Part shown: one piece after another, positions 1 through 8,077 of the stretch
Layout: each line of letters begins with the position of its first letter
Position numbering within the stretch: position 1 is the first letter of the stretch
The notes under the pieces: model-generated
What the model was told of the DNA's origin: nothing
Database searches by the model: none
What the model saw: the letters and a program-made list of their open reading frames with translations, nothing else
Program-made: the position numbers and the translations under genes
DNA from: a bacterium
Lineage (GTDB): Bacteria; JAMCPX01
DNA: 26,092 nt
Assembly (NCBI GenBank): GCA_021789095.1
Contig: JAJYJX010000009.1
Location: 1-26,092, forward strand
Direction of reading: 5' to 3'

Positions 1-334
1 CGATCTTCATGAGTTCGTATTCGACAAACTGGCAGATACTGTTATCCGGAAGTTCCTTGCCAGGATACATGACCTTCATCAAAAGGCAGGCCTGGTACGC
101 AACAGGGGAGTATGGACAGATGTTGTAATAAATGTCCCATGGGCCAAGCTCCCAATAGCACTTCTTGATCGCGGCCTCATACTTGTTCCAATCGGACCAC
201 AGATCAAACATGGTGATACCTGCATAATTTGCAGCAAAGTAATAAATCATGGGTGCAACCGGAACATTACCTGTATATTCCAATTTTATTGCCGACTGTA
301 ACAATTGCTCCGAATTTCTGGTATTCCCGTTCAT
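1..334 (-). CDS. URO-D (uroporphyrinogen decarboxylase)-family protein, partial
   Basis: The gene reads leftward off the window, so only the first 111 codons are present and the C-terminus is missing. The ATG at 334 overlaps the stop of the activator gene upstream (ATGA), and a GGAGGAGA ribosome binding site lies just before it. The visible protein has the N-terminal pattern of the URO-D superfamily: V-P-V-A-P-M-I-Y-Y-F-A-A, then Y-A-G-I-T and D-L-W-S-D-W-N-K, then W-E-L-G-P-W-D. Family members include true HemE and MtaA/MtbA-type methyl transferases acting with corrinoid proteins. Co-transcription with a 2-hydroxyacyl-CoA dehydratase-type system argues against haem synthesis. I infer a role with that system, possibly methyl or corrinoid chemistry, but the substrate is unknown. 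The metal-binding residues would lie in the missing part. Confidence 0.75.
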   Translation of the reverse strand, partial: MNGNTRNSEQLLQSAIKLEYTGNVPVAPMIYYFAANYAGITMFDLWSDWNKYEAAIKKCYWELGPWDIYYNICPYSPVAYQACLLMKVMYPGKELPDNSICQFVEYELMKI

Positions 335-1107
335 TTCTCCTCCTTTGCTATCAATGCCGCACCCAGTGCACCTATGATCTGCGGTTCATCGGGAACAAGT
401 ATATCGAACCCGATCCTGTCTTCAAGCCTTGCCACCAGCGCCCTGTTCTTTGCCATGCCGCCGCTCATTGCAACATCCTGGCCGATCCCGACCCTCTTGG
501 CCAGTGCAACGATCCTGTCTGCAATGGATTTTATGATAGCCCATGCTATATCAGCAACAGTATGTCCCTGTGATAACAGCGACACGACCTCTGATTCACC
601 GAACACGGTGCACGTGGAACTGAGGCTGAGTTCATTCTTGAAAGACAGCGCAGCATCAGAAAGTCCGTCCAGTGACAGGTTCAGCGCGTGTGCCATAACC
701 TCTACAAACCTTCCTGTGCCTGCAGCGCATTTGTCATTCATCGCAAAATCCAGAACCTTGCCGTTTTTCCCGAGCTTCATTGCCTTGCTGTCCTGTCCGC
801 CCACATCTATAAGCGTTGTTACGCCGGGGAATATGACAGACACGCCTTTCGCATGACAGCTTATTTCTGTTTTCTGCATGGTAGCTTCTGTGAATCTTTT
901 CCTGCTGTATCCCGTTGACACAATGGACAATACGTCCTCTCTTTTAAGACCTGCCTTGTTCAGGACCTGCTGGTATGCGCTCATGCCCGCAGCAAAGCTG
1001 TCCTGTCCGATCGGCATTACGTGGTAGCCGAGTATCCTGTTGTTTTCATCTACAACCACGGCCTTGGCTGTAAGAGAACCAACGTCAATACCTGCAAAAT
1101 ATTTCAT
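331..1107 (-). CDS. 2-hydroxyacyl-CoA dehydratase activator ATPase (BadF/BadG/HgdC family)
   Basis: 258 residues, the usual length of the homodimeric HgdC-type activator. This family hydrolyses ATP to push one low-potential electron from a [4Fe-4S] cluster, shared across the dimer, into a dehydratase or benzoyl-CoA reductase partner. The ASKHA fold motifs are complete: G-I-D-V-G-S at 6-11, S-T-G-Y at 64-67, D-V-G-G-Q-D at 101-106, and G-G-M-A-K-N at 216-221. The two cluster cysteines are C127 (K-C-A-A-G-T-G-R-F) and C166 (C-T-V-F-G-E-S-E), spaced as in HgdC. The gene overlaps its neighbours on both sides by 4 bases, so the operon is translationally coupled. A single short activator favours a dehydratase over class I benzoyl-CoA reductase, which uses two unequal activator subunits. 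Confidence 0.93.
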   Translation of the reverse strand: MKYFAGIDVGSLTAKAVVVDENNRILGYHVMPIGQDSFAAGMSAYQQVLNKAGLKREDVLSIVSTGYSRKRFTEATMQKTEISCHAKGVSVIFPGVTTLIDVGGQDSKAMKLGKNGKVLDFAMNDKCAAGTGRFVEVMAHALNLSLDGLSDAALSFKNELSLSSTCTVFGESEVVSLLSQGHTVADIAWAIIKSIADRIVALAKRVGIGQDVAMSGGMAKNRALVARLEDRIGFDILVPDEPQIIGALGAALIAKEEK

Positions 1108-2303
1108 CTATCAAAACTTTCCAGGAACGCCTCAGCCCTTGTTTCGAACTGTGCATCCGAGAAAACCCTTGGATCATTCATATCTGCTTCTATGATCAAT
1201 CCCGGCCTGCCTGTCCTTTTGGTCACTTCTTCTTTCACAATATACTGGCCAATGGAGTACGGCTTGCAGCTGCGGTCTGAATGGAAGACAAGGCCGTCCA
1301 GGGAAAATTCCTCGACCAGCTTGACAAGGTAGTCGGTGCGGTACTTGAAGCCCCTGTTTATGTAAGGTGAAAGGTATGCCCTTGCAAGCTCTTCAAGAGC
1401 GTGGTCGGTATCTATGTCACCCTGCATAGCTGCCCATGAATTCGTGTACGTTGATACAACAAGTGCTGCGCTGTGTTTTGCAAAGAACTCTGACAGGTAT
1501 TTAATCTTGTACCATATAGGCAGGTTGTCCCACAACAGCCTGATCTTCTCATCAGGTACCGAACCAAACCCCTGGTTGCTGAGTTCAACAAGCTCGTCAT
1601 AAAACCGGGTGTAATAATCAACGGCCTTCTGTGTGCCCCTGAGCGTGACAATCGGGGCAAGGTGTATGAACGTATCAAAAGAGTTTATAGGCGAAGGCTT
1701 TTTTTTGCCCATTGCAAGCACCTTTTCCCAGAGATCTGAAACCTGTGCTGCAAGAAAGAGCGTCTCCATGAATTTATCTTCGTTAAAAGGCTTTTTCAAA
1801 ACACCTGAGAGAAATCCTTTGAACGCTTCAAATTGTTTAACGACATAGTTTATCGCATCTTTCGTCATATCGTCATGCAGGTAAGGCATGTCTATTATGA
1901 AAAGGGGGACATTGTACTTTCTTGCATGGACATCGAACCATTTTACGACAGTGTGGCATATATTCGTGCCCACGATAAGCATGTCAGGCTTCGGCAGGCC
2001 GAGGATGGGGCCGCCCTGGGTCATGTCAGCGCCTATATCAGTCCTTGCATACGAGCAGATGTCCTGCGAATAGCCCGCTGCCTCGCTCACCTCCATCAGG
2101 TCTTTACTCATTCTTGTTATCGAACACATCGGCGCATAGTTCTCCGGATAAACGGGTATAACGCCCATCGCATACAGAAACTCAACAGGTCCGCCCGATG
2201 TAATCCACGCTACCGGTGTATTGTTGTAGGCCGCATTCTTTGCTTCAAGATAATATGCGGCCATTATTTCTTTCATGGTCTCTGCCACACGGAATTTCGT
2301 CAT
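1104..2303 (-). CDS. 2-hydroxyacyl-CoA dehydratase / benzoyl-CoA reductase-type subunit (HGD-D family), first of two
   Basis: 399 residues of the HGD-D (HgdB/BcrB/FldB-like) family, whose subunits each hold an Fe-S cluster and remove water from a 2-hydroxyacyl-CoA, or reduce an aromatic ring, after ATP-driven one-electron activation. Likely cluster ligands are C83 (D-I-C-S-Y-A-R), C116 (T-N-I-C-H-T-V-V-K-W-F) and C346 (R-S-C-K-P-Y-S-I-G-Q); C60 is an extra cysteine. The C-terminal G-L-I-I-E-A-D-M-N-D-P-R with a following E-T-R-A-E-A-F is the family signature. The start at 2303 has GGAGG seven bases upstream, inside the preceding gene, and overlaps it by 4 bases. Substrate is undetermined. Alternatives are aromatic-ring reduction or a double-cubane-type ATP-dependent reductase. 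Confidence 0.9.
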   Translation of the reverse strand: MTKFRVAETMKEIMAAYYLEAKNAAYNNTPVAWITSGGPVEFLYAMGVIPVYPENYAPMCSITRMSKDLMEVSEAAGYSQDICSYARTDIGADMTQGGPILGLPKPDMLIVGTNICHTVVKWFDVHARKYNVPLFIIDMPYLHDDMTKDAINYVVKQFEAFKGFLSGVLKKPFNEDKFMETLFLAAQVSDLWEKVLAMGKKKPSPINSFDTFIHLAPIVTLRGTQKAVDYYTRFYDELVELSNQGFGSVPDEKIRLLWDNLPIWYKIKYLSEFFAKHSAALVVSTYTNSWAAMQGDIDTDHALEELARAYLSPYINRGFKYRTDYLVKLVEEFSLDGLVFHSDRSCKPYSIGQYIVKEEVTKRTGRPGLIIEADMNDPRVFSDAQFETRAEAFLESFDR

Positions 2304-3412
2304 ATCTGAACCTCCATAAGTTCCTTGAATGCCTGGAGCCTCGTCTTTATACCTTCAAAACTTGCCATCTGAAGCTCGACCTCAAAGCTGGTAACAGGAA
2401 TATTGTTTTCCTTCAGATAAGATGTAATATCAGGACGTTCAAATGCCTCGGGTTCACAGAACTTTATCTGCCACATAATTACCCCTGCCCTGTTTGATCG
2501 TGCCTTGTCAAGCAGGTAACTGCGCCTGTCTTTTGAGGGATCGAAAAGTGTTGAGCACGGGCTGCCTCCGAATACAAAATTATCCAAGCTCTTTGCATCG
2601 GTGCCCTTCAGTGCGCCTTTCGAGAAACGTCGTGTGCCGCTTGTCAGATCATCATCAACGATGTGCAGTCCGATCTCGTCAAATGCCTTTGTGAGCTCCA
2701 GCGGCTCGGGTGTAATGCCGGATATTATGACCCTGTCCGCGACATCTTTCACGTCCATGCTGCCCAGTGTCTTTACAACCGGTCCGAGCATGCCTGTATA
2801 CTCTTCGGGCGGTAGGAATGACCCTGCCTTCACTATGGAATAAAATTCATACGCCGATAGTGCACCGGGGTTGCGCCGCCTTATGTCATAGAGGTTATTT
2901 ATCAGCGTATTCAGCCTTTCATGAAGCATCAGAGCCTTTTTCAGGCCGTCCTTGGTGAATTTATTGCCTGTTACCCTTTCAAGTTCCGATATTGACCTGT
3001 CAATCTGCTCCTTGAGGTGCTCCTGCCTCAAAGTGACCGATGAGATAAACGGTATCAGAAAGATAATTACGGGTTTGTCAGGAAACAAATTCTTAAAGAC
3101 TTCGGCAAGGTTTTGCTGATTGTCGCACATGGTTGTAAACACAAAGGCGTCAACATAATCCATCTCGCCGTTGAGCGCCTGTTCCAGTATTGTTCTTGTT
3201 GTTGTGCATGAGAACGACTGCATATAGGTGTCCGACCTTGACAGGGGCATCTGCGTTCCGCGGAAATGAACAGGATATGCGCCAAGTGCAGTAATGACCT
3301 CACTCGGGAAATATTCGGGCATTACGCCGATGATCTTTCTGCCGGTCTTTTTCTTCCACTTCCTTGCCAGATTCGCGCTCTCACGGTTTGCTTTAAAGAA
3401 TTCTTCAAACAT
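2300..3412 (-). CDS. 2-hydroxyacyl-CoA dehydratase / benzoyl-CoA reductase-type subunit (HGD-D family), second of two
   Basis: 370 residues, first gene of the operon. It belongs to the same HGD-D family as its downstream neighbour but is clearly divergent from it, consistent with a heterodimer (HgdAB/FldBC/BcrBC style). Cluster-ligand candidates are C69 (Q-S-F-S-C-T-T-T-R), C96 (T-T-M-C-D-N-Q-Q) and C319 (I-K-F-C-E-P-E-A-F-E); C286 lies in a G-G-S-P-C-S loop. The E-G-I-K-T-R-L-Q-A-F tail is typical. The ATG at 3412 has AAGGAGA at 3423-3417. Paired with the activator at 331-1107 it should form a complete ATP-dependent low-potential enzyme working in the cytoplasm under anoxic conditions. Confidence 0.9.
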   Translation of the reverse strand: MFEEFFKANRESANLARKWKKKTGRKIIGVMPEYFPSEVITALGAYPVHFRGTQMPLSRSDTYMQSFSCTTTRTILEQALNGEMDYVDAFVFTTMCDNQQNLAEVFKNLFPDKPVIIFLIPFISSVTLRQEHLKEQIDRSISELERVTGNKFTKDGLKKALMLHERLNTLINNLYDIRRRNPGALSAYEFYSIVKAGSFLPPEEYTGMLGPVVKTLGSMDVKDVADRVIISGITPEPLELTKAFDEIGLHIVDDDLTSGTRRFSKGALKGTDAKSLDNFVFGGSPCSTLFDPSKDRRSYLLDKARSNRAGVIMWQIKFCEPEAFERPDITSYLKENNIPVTSFEVELQMASFEGIKTRLQAFKELMEVQI

Positions 3413-3437
3413 ACTGTCTCCTTGGTATCTGCTTCAT

Positions 3438-3466
3438 ATTATGTCTTAATTTATAATTGATATAAA
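3438..3466 (-). promoter_or_regulatory. Candidate sigma-70-type promoter of the dehydratase operon
   Basis: On the minus strand, TTTATA (3466-3461), a 17-base spacer and CATAAT (3443-3438) precede the first operon gene by about 26 bases. The -10 matches five of six consensus bases and the -35 four of six. A TTGACT at 3472-3467 overlaps this site but has no good -10 at the right distance. The rest of the gap (3473-3626) shows nothing I recognise. Confidence 0.4.
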
Positions 3467-3626
3467 AGTCAACTTCCGCTCACCCTTCTGCTGCGCATGG
3501 ATTATAGGTGCTTCACGCGGCCTTCGAGCCCTTTCACGGCAAGGACTGGTTGATTTTGCATTTTAACCCGGTATGCATAAACATTACTTTTGATACGGAA
3601 CGGCATACATGTCAAGGGAGCCGTCC

Positions 3627-4787
3627 TTACAGCCAGTGCCTTATGAAATAGAACAGCTTTTCCAGAATCTTTTCACGCAAAGACCGTTTGCCCCATTCAC
3701 CGGGATCGATCTTGCTGCAATAGTTCATGTCCTCCACAAACATTGCCTTCATTGCCCTGCCAAAGTCCTCGTTTATAACCATGACATTAACCTCCAGGTT
3801 ATGCGTTATGCTTATACGGTCGATGTTGAACGATCCGACTGTGCTCCAGATATCATCTATGACGGCGGTCTTTGAATGCAATACGGTGTTCTGCCATTCG
3901 AATATCTTCACACCCCATTTCAGAAGTCTTGCATAAAGGGAGCGGCTTGCGTAAAGCACTGCAGTAATGTCCGATATTTTCGGCAGGATCAACCATACAT
4001 CTACGCCGCGCTTTTTCGCATTCTTCAGGACCCGCAGTATACCGCGATCGGGTAAAAAATATGCGTTTTCTATGCATATATACTTCTTTGCATGTTTTAT
4101 CGCCTTCATATATGCGCGCCTTATGATCCTTCTATGCTTCCTTTCCTTGCTGCCAAGGATCTTGACCATAATATCCCCCCTGGCCTCGATGTGCGGGAAA
4201 AACTGTTTGCCGTTTATCATGTCACCGCCCCTGCTAACCCATGATGAAACAAAAAGCCGTTGAAGGTCCCTTACACCCGGGCCTTCGATAAGGAGCCCGG
4301 TATCGCGCCAGTTTCCTGTATTCTCACCTGCTGATGCATACTCGTCGGTAATGTTGATCCCGCCTGCAAAACCGGTTTTCCCGTCAATAATGATCATTTT
4401 CCTGTGATCCCTCTGCCACCAGCCCCACTGCCTTGACCCGAAAGGCATGTATGGATTGAATTCCAGTACCTTTATGCCGTTACTCTTCATATAATAAAAA
4501 AGTTCGGGATCCGTGTCCATTGAACCTATGGAATCGTAGATAAGCCTTACTTCGCAGCCCTGCATCTGTTTCTGTACAAGGCTTTTTGCAAATCCCCATC
4601 CTGTTGCGTCGCTGCTTATCTTGTAAAACTCAAGATTGATCGTTTTCCTGGCGCCCTCTATTGCTTCAAGCATGGCAGGAAAAGCCTGTGCACCGTTTTT
4701 AAGAATCTTTACTCGGTTGTGCGGTACTGACTCTTTGATGGATGTCTGGATCCATTTCTCCCTTTTTACCGCAGATTTTTCACTCAC
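3627..4787 (-). CDS. Phospholipase D-like protein, cardiolipin synthase ClsB type
   Basis: 386 residues with two HKD phosphodiesterase motifs: H128-x-K130-x4-D135 followed by G-x-x-G-G-x-N, and H304-x-K306-x4-D311 followed by G-S-x-N. This pair is diagnostic of the PLD superfamily. Length, inter-motif spacing and the lack of N-terminal membrane helices resemble ClsB rather than ClsA, which begins with two helices. ClsB-type enzymes make cardiolipin or phosphatidylglycerol by phosphatidyl transfer at the inner membrane. The start is GTG at 4787, with GGGAG eight bases upstream; an ATG slightly further up (4809) is out of frame and closed by a stop. It stands alone, and could also be a lipase or nuclease of the superfamily. 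Confidence 0.87.
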   Translation of the reverse strand: MSEKSAVKREKWIQTSIKESVPHNRVKILKNGAQAFPAMLEAIEGARKTINLEFYKISSDATGWGFAKSLVQKQMQGCEVRLIYDSIGSMDTDPELFYYMKSNGIKVLEFNPYMPFGSRQWGWWQRDHRKMIIIDGKTGFAGGINITDEYASAGENTGNWRDTGLLIEGPGVRDLQRLFVSSWVSRGGDMINGKQFFPHIEARGDIMVKILGSKERKHRRIIRRAYMKAIKHAKKYICIENAYFLPDRGILRVLKNAKKRGVDVWLILPKISDITAVLYASRSLYARLLKWGVKIFEWQNTVLHSKTAVIDDIWSTVGSFNIDRISITHNLEVNVMVINEDFGRAMKAMFVEDMNYCSKIDPGEWGKRSLREKILEKLFYFIRHWL

Positions 4788-4864
4788 TCCACAAACTCCC
4801 TTTCCCCATTTTCACGAGGACAAGATTTTCAAATGTATTTTTTGGAGTTAATCATACTTATGCT

Positions 4865-5614
4865 TTACCATATAAACCTGGATGCAATAATAAGATTGTT
4901 GAAGTAACGCGTGTATGAGACATAGGTCAGGGCACTGCCCGAGTAACCAACATATAAAACAGGCCGTCCAACAAACCCTGCAGCCTCAAATACAGGAATC
5001 GCGACTGTATAGCTCGTTAACCACTCCGGCCTGCCGCCTGCAACCTCGGCACCCGGAGAAACAGCCATACGTGTTGATGCCCCGTATACTACATCAACGC
5101 TGATCTCAGGGTTGAACCGGTTGAACATATGTGTATACGCACTGGCGCCAAGTGAAGGTCCGGAAAGGTAATAATTATAATAGGTCGACCATAGATACGC
5201 ATATCCCGGATTAAACCATACATCCGCATATTGCGCATGAACGAGCCTTAGGTCTGCACTGGCATGCACCCACGTTATCTCCTCCATGCCCTGATCAACA
5301 TAAAGGGAGAAGTTACTACGATCCGGTGAGACCCATATATACGTTGAGTTGAATACCTGTGTTGTTACATCGCCGTTGATCTTCAGCCAGTCGGCAACAC
5401 CGTATGCCGCGCTCAAAGACATGATGAGATTTGCTGATGATCTGTCCGGTACGTCCTGAATCATGCCTCCTGCACCTATGGCTGGTGTTATCGAAAACAA
5501 TCCCTTGCTGGAGCCACGCGATTGAAAAGAAGGGCTCTGCTCAGCAGAGCCCTTTTGAGAAAATATCAATGTAACAGCCATTATGATGAATAGCTTAAAA
5601 AACGGCAGCAGCAA
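4865..5614 (-). CDS. Predicted outer-membrane beta-barrel protein of unknown function
   Basis: About 250 residues. From a TTG at 5614 the N-terminus reads as a signal peptide: short region with one lysine, hydrophobic core L-F-I-I-M-A-V-T-L-I-F, then S-Q-K-G-S-A before E-Q. The rest alternates hydrophobic and polar residues with many Tyr/Trp/Gly, ending in an aromatic (F-I-W), as in outer-membrane barrels. The frame is open up to an ATG at 5668, but codons 5668-5595 overlap the conserved end of the paralogue remnant upstream. I therefore prefer an internal start (TTG 5614 or a CTG just after it, with GGCGGA nearby); the start is uncertain. No family assigned. Function may be transport or structural. 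Confidence 0.65.
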   Translation of the reverse strand: MLLPFFKLFIIMAVTLIFSQKGSAEQSPSFQSRGSSKGLFSITPAIGAGGMIQDVPDRSSANLIMSLSAAYGVADWLKINGDVTTQVFNSTYIWVSPDRSNFSLYVDQGMEEITWVHASADLRLVHAQYADVWFNPGYAYLWSTYYNYYLSGPSLGASAYTHMFNRFNPEISVDVVYGASTRMAVSPGAEVAGGRPEWLTSYTVAIPVFEAAGFVGRPVLYVGYSGSALTYVSYTRYFNNLIIASRFIW

Positions 5615-5804
5615 ATCCGCCGTTATAAAACCTATTCGCGTCCTTGAATGTGAGTAGTCTGCCATCATAGCCTGTCTCTATTGATATACCCTTAGACAGA
5701 CGAAATGCAAGTCCTACCGGATACAGCAAAAGGCTGTACGGCGTTCCAAGCATTGAGTTTGTAATTGTACCCTGTTTTAGCTTGATCTTTGTTGCTGAGG
5801 TCAT
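5595..5804 (-). pseudogene. Truncated C-terminal remnant of a paralogous outer-membrane barrel protein
   Basis: A 69-codon open stretch without signal peptide that ends in phenylalanine. Its last ~43 residues align without a gap to the C-terminus of the barrel protein just downstream. Shared positions include P-V, G-Y-x-G-x-x-L-T followed by F/Y, R followed by two aromatics and N, and a near-terminal F. Further up, S-A-T-K-I-K-L-K-Q-G matches A-S-T-R-M-A-V-S-P-G of the same protein. The frame is closed by TAG two codons before the ATG at 5804, and only 51 bases separate it from the divergent glycosyltransferase gene. I read it as the 3-prime end of a tandem duplicate that lost its N-terminal two thirds. 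Confidence 0.6.
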
Positions 5805-5855
5805 GTAAAGCTATATGCATGGGAGTGCAGAACAAATATAAACCCAAAAGTTCAC

Positions 5856-6962
5856 ATGAAAACCGGCATTAATTTTATTTCATTCCGTTCTTATCAGGGC
5901 ACAGAGATCTTTGCCGTGCATTTGCTCTCGGAGCTCATCAGTATTGATAAGCACGGGACATACATTATTTTCGGCTCAAAACACCTGCCCGACCAAATGA
6001 AATTAAAGGCCGGCAATACATCTCTTGAAACAGTCCACCTAAATCCGGAAAACACTATAAGCATGGGACTGTACCAGCAGATAATACTGCCGGTTAAACT
6101 CACTGCAAAAGGCATAAAACAATTTTATGCGCCCCTGCCCTCTGTGCCGGTCCTTTATCCCGGTAAAAAGATCATTACGATCCATGACTGCTCCTACGAC
6201 AGGTTTGATGAATACAAAAGCACCCTCAGCAGGCTGTACATCAAATCCATGTATATCGCAGGCAAATACTTCTGCGATACAATCATCACCGACTCCAATT
6301 TTGCAAAAGAAGAACTCATAAGCCTTTATCATATGAAGCCGGACAGGATAAAGGTCATCTATCCCGGCATACCCGCTCTACCGCAGGTTGATGAAGCGTT
6401 CATCAATACAACAAAAATGCAATTCAACATAACCCGCCCCTATTTCCTTTATGTGGGCATTACAAGACCAAGAAAGAACCTGCCTGGATTATTGAAGGCA
6501 TTCAAACTCTTTATGAATAAACACGGCGGCATGCAGCTTGTGCTTGCGGGCAAAATAGATACATCATTTATTAATATAAAAAAAGAGACCCATGCACTGG
6601 GCATTGAAGACAATGTGGTACAAACCGATTTTGTATCGGACAAGCAGAAGGCGGCTTTATACAGGGGCAGCATTTGTTTAGTGTTCCCTTCATATTATGA
6701 AGGCTTTGGCATACCCGTGATCGAGGCACAGAGCCTTGGTACACCGGTTCTTACATCGAATACATCGTCCCTGCCGGAGGCTGCAGGAGGCGGAGCACTG
6801 TACATCAATCCGTACGATACAGATGATATCGCAGGCGGAATGGAAAAGTTGCTGGGCAGCGAACTCAGGAATAAAATTATACAAAAAGGATTCAAGAACG
6901 TCGAAAGGTTTTCATGGAAACAAGCTGCTTTACAACTTTTAAGCATACTGAACCCTCAATGA
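5856..6962 (+). CDS. GT4-family glycosyltransferase
   Basis: 368 residues in two Rossmann halves (GT-B fold). The retaining GT4 signature E282-G-F-G-I-P-V-I-E290 (EX7E) is intact, preceded by V-F-P-S-Y-Y. The nucleotide-sugar half begins with Y-V-G-I-T-R-P-R-K-N at 199-208, and the acceptor half contains I-I-T-I-H-D-C-S near 107. It should add a sugar to a growing polysaccharide on the cytoplasmic face of the inner membrane. Donor and acceptor cannot be told from sequence. No good ribosome binding site precedes the ATG at 5856, but there is no other in-frame start nearby. It is the first gene of the plus-strand polysaccharide run and overlaps the next gene by 4 bases. Confidence 0.9.
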   Translation: MKTGINFISFRSYQGTEIFAVHLLSELISIDKHGTYIIFGSKHLPDQMKLKAGNTSLETVHLNPENTISMGLYQQIILPVKLTAKGIKQFYAPLPSVPVLYPGKKIITIHDCSYDRFDEYKSTLSRLYIKSMYIAGKYFCDTIITDSNFAKEELISLYHMKPDRIKVIYPGIPALPQVDEAFINTTKMQFNITRPYFLYVGITRPRKNLPGLLKAFKLFMNKHGGMQLVLAGKIDTSFINIKKETHALGIEDNVVQTDFVSDKQKAALYRGSICLVFPSYYEGFGIPVIEAQSLGTPVLTSNTSSLPEAAGGGALYINPYDTDDIAGGMEKLLGSELRNKIIQKGFKNVERFSWKQAALQLLSILNPQ

Positions 6963-8077
6963 AGATCCTTCAGATAAACAAACTGTACCATCCGGTAATA
7001 GGCGGCATAGAAACGGCAGTCCGGCAAATTGCAGAAGGCATGAACAGTACAGACGGTTTCAAGATCGATGTGCTTGTGTGCAACAACACGTTCAAGACCG
7101 TCGATGAGAATATAAACGGTGTTAGCGTTATTCGCGCATCAAGCCCGGGCATTCTCTTCAGCATGCCCGTATCGACAAGCTTTATCCTGTTATTAAAAAA
7201 CATGTGGGCAGAATACGATATTTTACACGTCCACCTGCCCTTCCCCCTTGCAGAGCTGGCACTGTGGCTTGTCAGGCCGAAGAACGGGATCATAATCACC
7301 TACCACAGCGACATTGTAAGGCAGAGGTTTATTTCCTCATCGATCGGCTGGCTGCATACCTGGGTTTTGAACCGCGCGGAAAGGATCGTTGTCTCAAGTC
7401 CGAATATTATTAAAAGTTCCCCCCTTCTCGGCGATTTTGGTTCAAAGTGCGATGTAATTCCATTCGGGGTCGACATTGATAGATTCAATCCTCACAGGGG
7501 GTCAAGGCATAAAATAGAACAGATAAAAAGAGAATACGGGGGAAAGATCGTCCTGTTCATCGGGCGGCTGGTCTACTACAAGGGTCTGGAGTACCTGATA
7601 AGGGCAATGAAAGGCATAGATGCAAGGCTGCTCATTATAGGCGAAGGCCCTCTCAAGAAAACACTCGCCAACGAGGTCCGCAAAAACGGGCTTGAAAACT
7701 CGGTGTCATTCATCCCGTATCAGCCCCATGAAGAGCTCATAAACTTCTATCTTGCATCGTCGGCATTCGTTTTGCCGTCTGTTTACAGAAGCGAGGCCTT
7801 CGGCATAACAATACTTGAGGCAATGGCATGCGGCCTGCCGGTTATTTCAACCGAACTTTGTACGGGAACATCCTATGCAAACCAGGACGGCGTTACCGGC
7901 TTTGTAGTGCCGCCAGGAGACAGTCGTGCTATAAATACCGCATTGAAAAAGCTGCTCTCTGATCACACATTATTATCAGGCATGGGCAGCGCAGCGCGCA
8001 GGAGGGTCGAAACGAACTTTACGATAAATGATATGTTGAACGGATATAAAAAGTTGTATAAACTTAAATCTTTATGA
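6959..8077 (+). CDS. GT4-family glycosyltransferase (second)
   Basis: 372 residues from the ATG at 6959, which overlaps the preceding stop as ATGA. An ATG at 6914 in the same frame would add 15 residues lacking family similarity, so I reject it. Motifs: acceptor-side G-G-I-E-T-A at 15-20, H-V-H-L-P-F at 90-95, Y-H-S-D-I-V at 115-120, donor-side F-I-G-R-L-V-Y-Y-K-G at 200-209, G-E-G-P at 228-231, and the EX7E motif E279-A-F-G-I-T-I-L-E287 followed by A-M-A-C-G-L-P-V-I. This is typical of mannosyl- or glucosyltransferases of surface polysaccharide clusters. It shares only general family features with the GT4 upstream, so the two probably form different linkages. Confidence 0.9.
   Translation: MKILQINKLYHPVIGGIETAVRQIAEGMNSTDGFKIDVLVCNNTFKTVDENINGVSVIRASSPGILFSMPVSTSFILLLKNMWAEYDILHVHLPFPLAELALWLVRPKNGIIITYHSDIVRQRFISSSIGWLHTWVLNRAERIVVSSPNIIKSSPLLGDFGSKCDVIPFGVDIDRFNPHRGSRHKIEQIKREYGGKIVLFIGRLVYYKGLEYLIRAMKGIDARLLIIGEGPLKKTLANEVRKNGLENSVSFIPYQPHEELINFYLASSAFVLPSVYRSEAFGITILEAMACGLPVISTELCTGTSYANQDGVTGFVVPPGDSRAINTALKKLLSDHTLLSGMGSAARRRVETNFTINDMLNGYKKLYKLKSL

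Noticed and set aside
305-856. Long open frame on the plus strand (183 codons)
   Set aside because: It lies wholly antisense to the activator ATPase, whose motifs are complete, and has no recognisable protein features.
1833-2309. Open frame of 158 codons on the plus strand
   Set aside because: Antisense shadow of the HGD-D subunit gene; its composition is rich in Cys/His/Arg as expected of a reverse-frame reading.
6914-6958. Upstream ATG for the second glycosyltransferase
   Set aside because: The added 15 residues lack family similarity and overlap the first gene by 49 bases; the ATGA overlap at 6959 fits the pattern of the operon.
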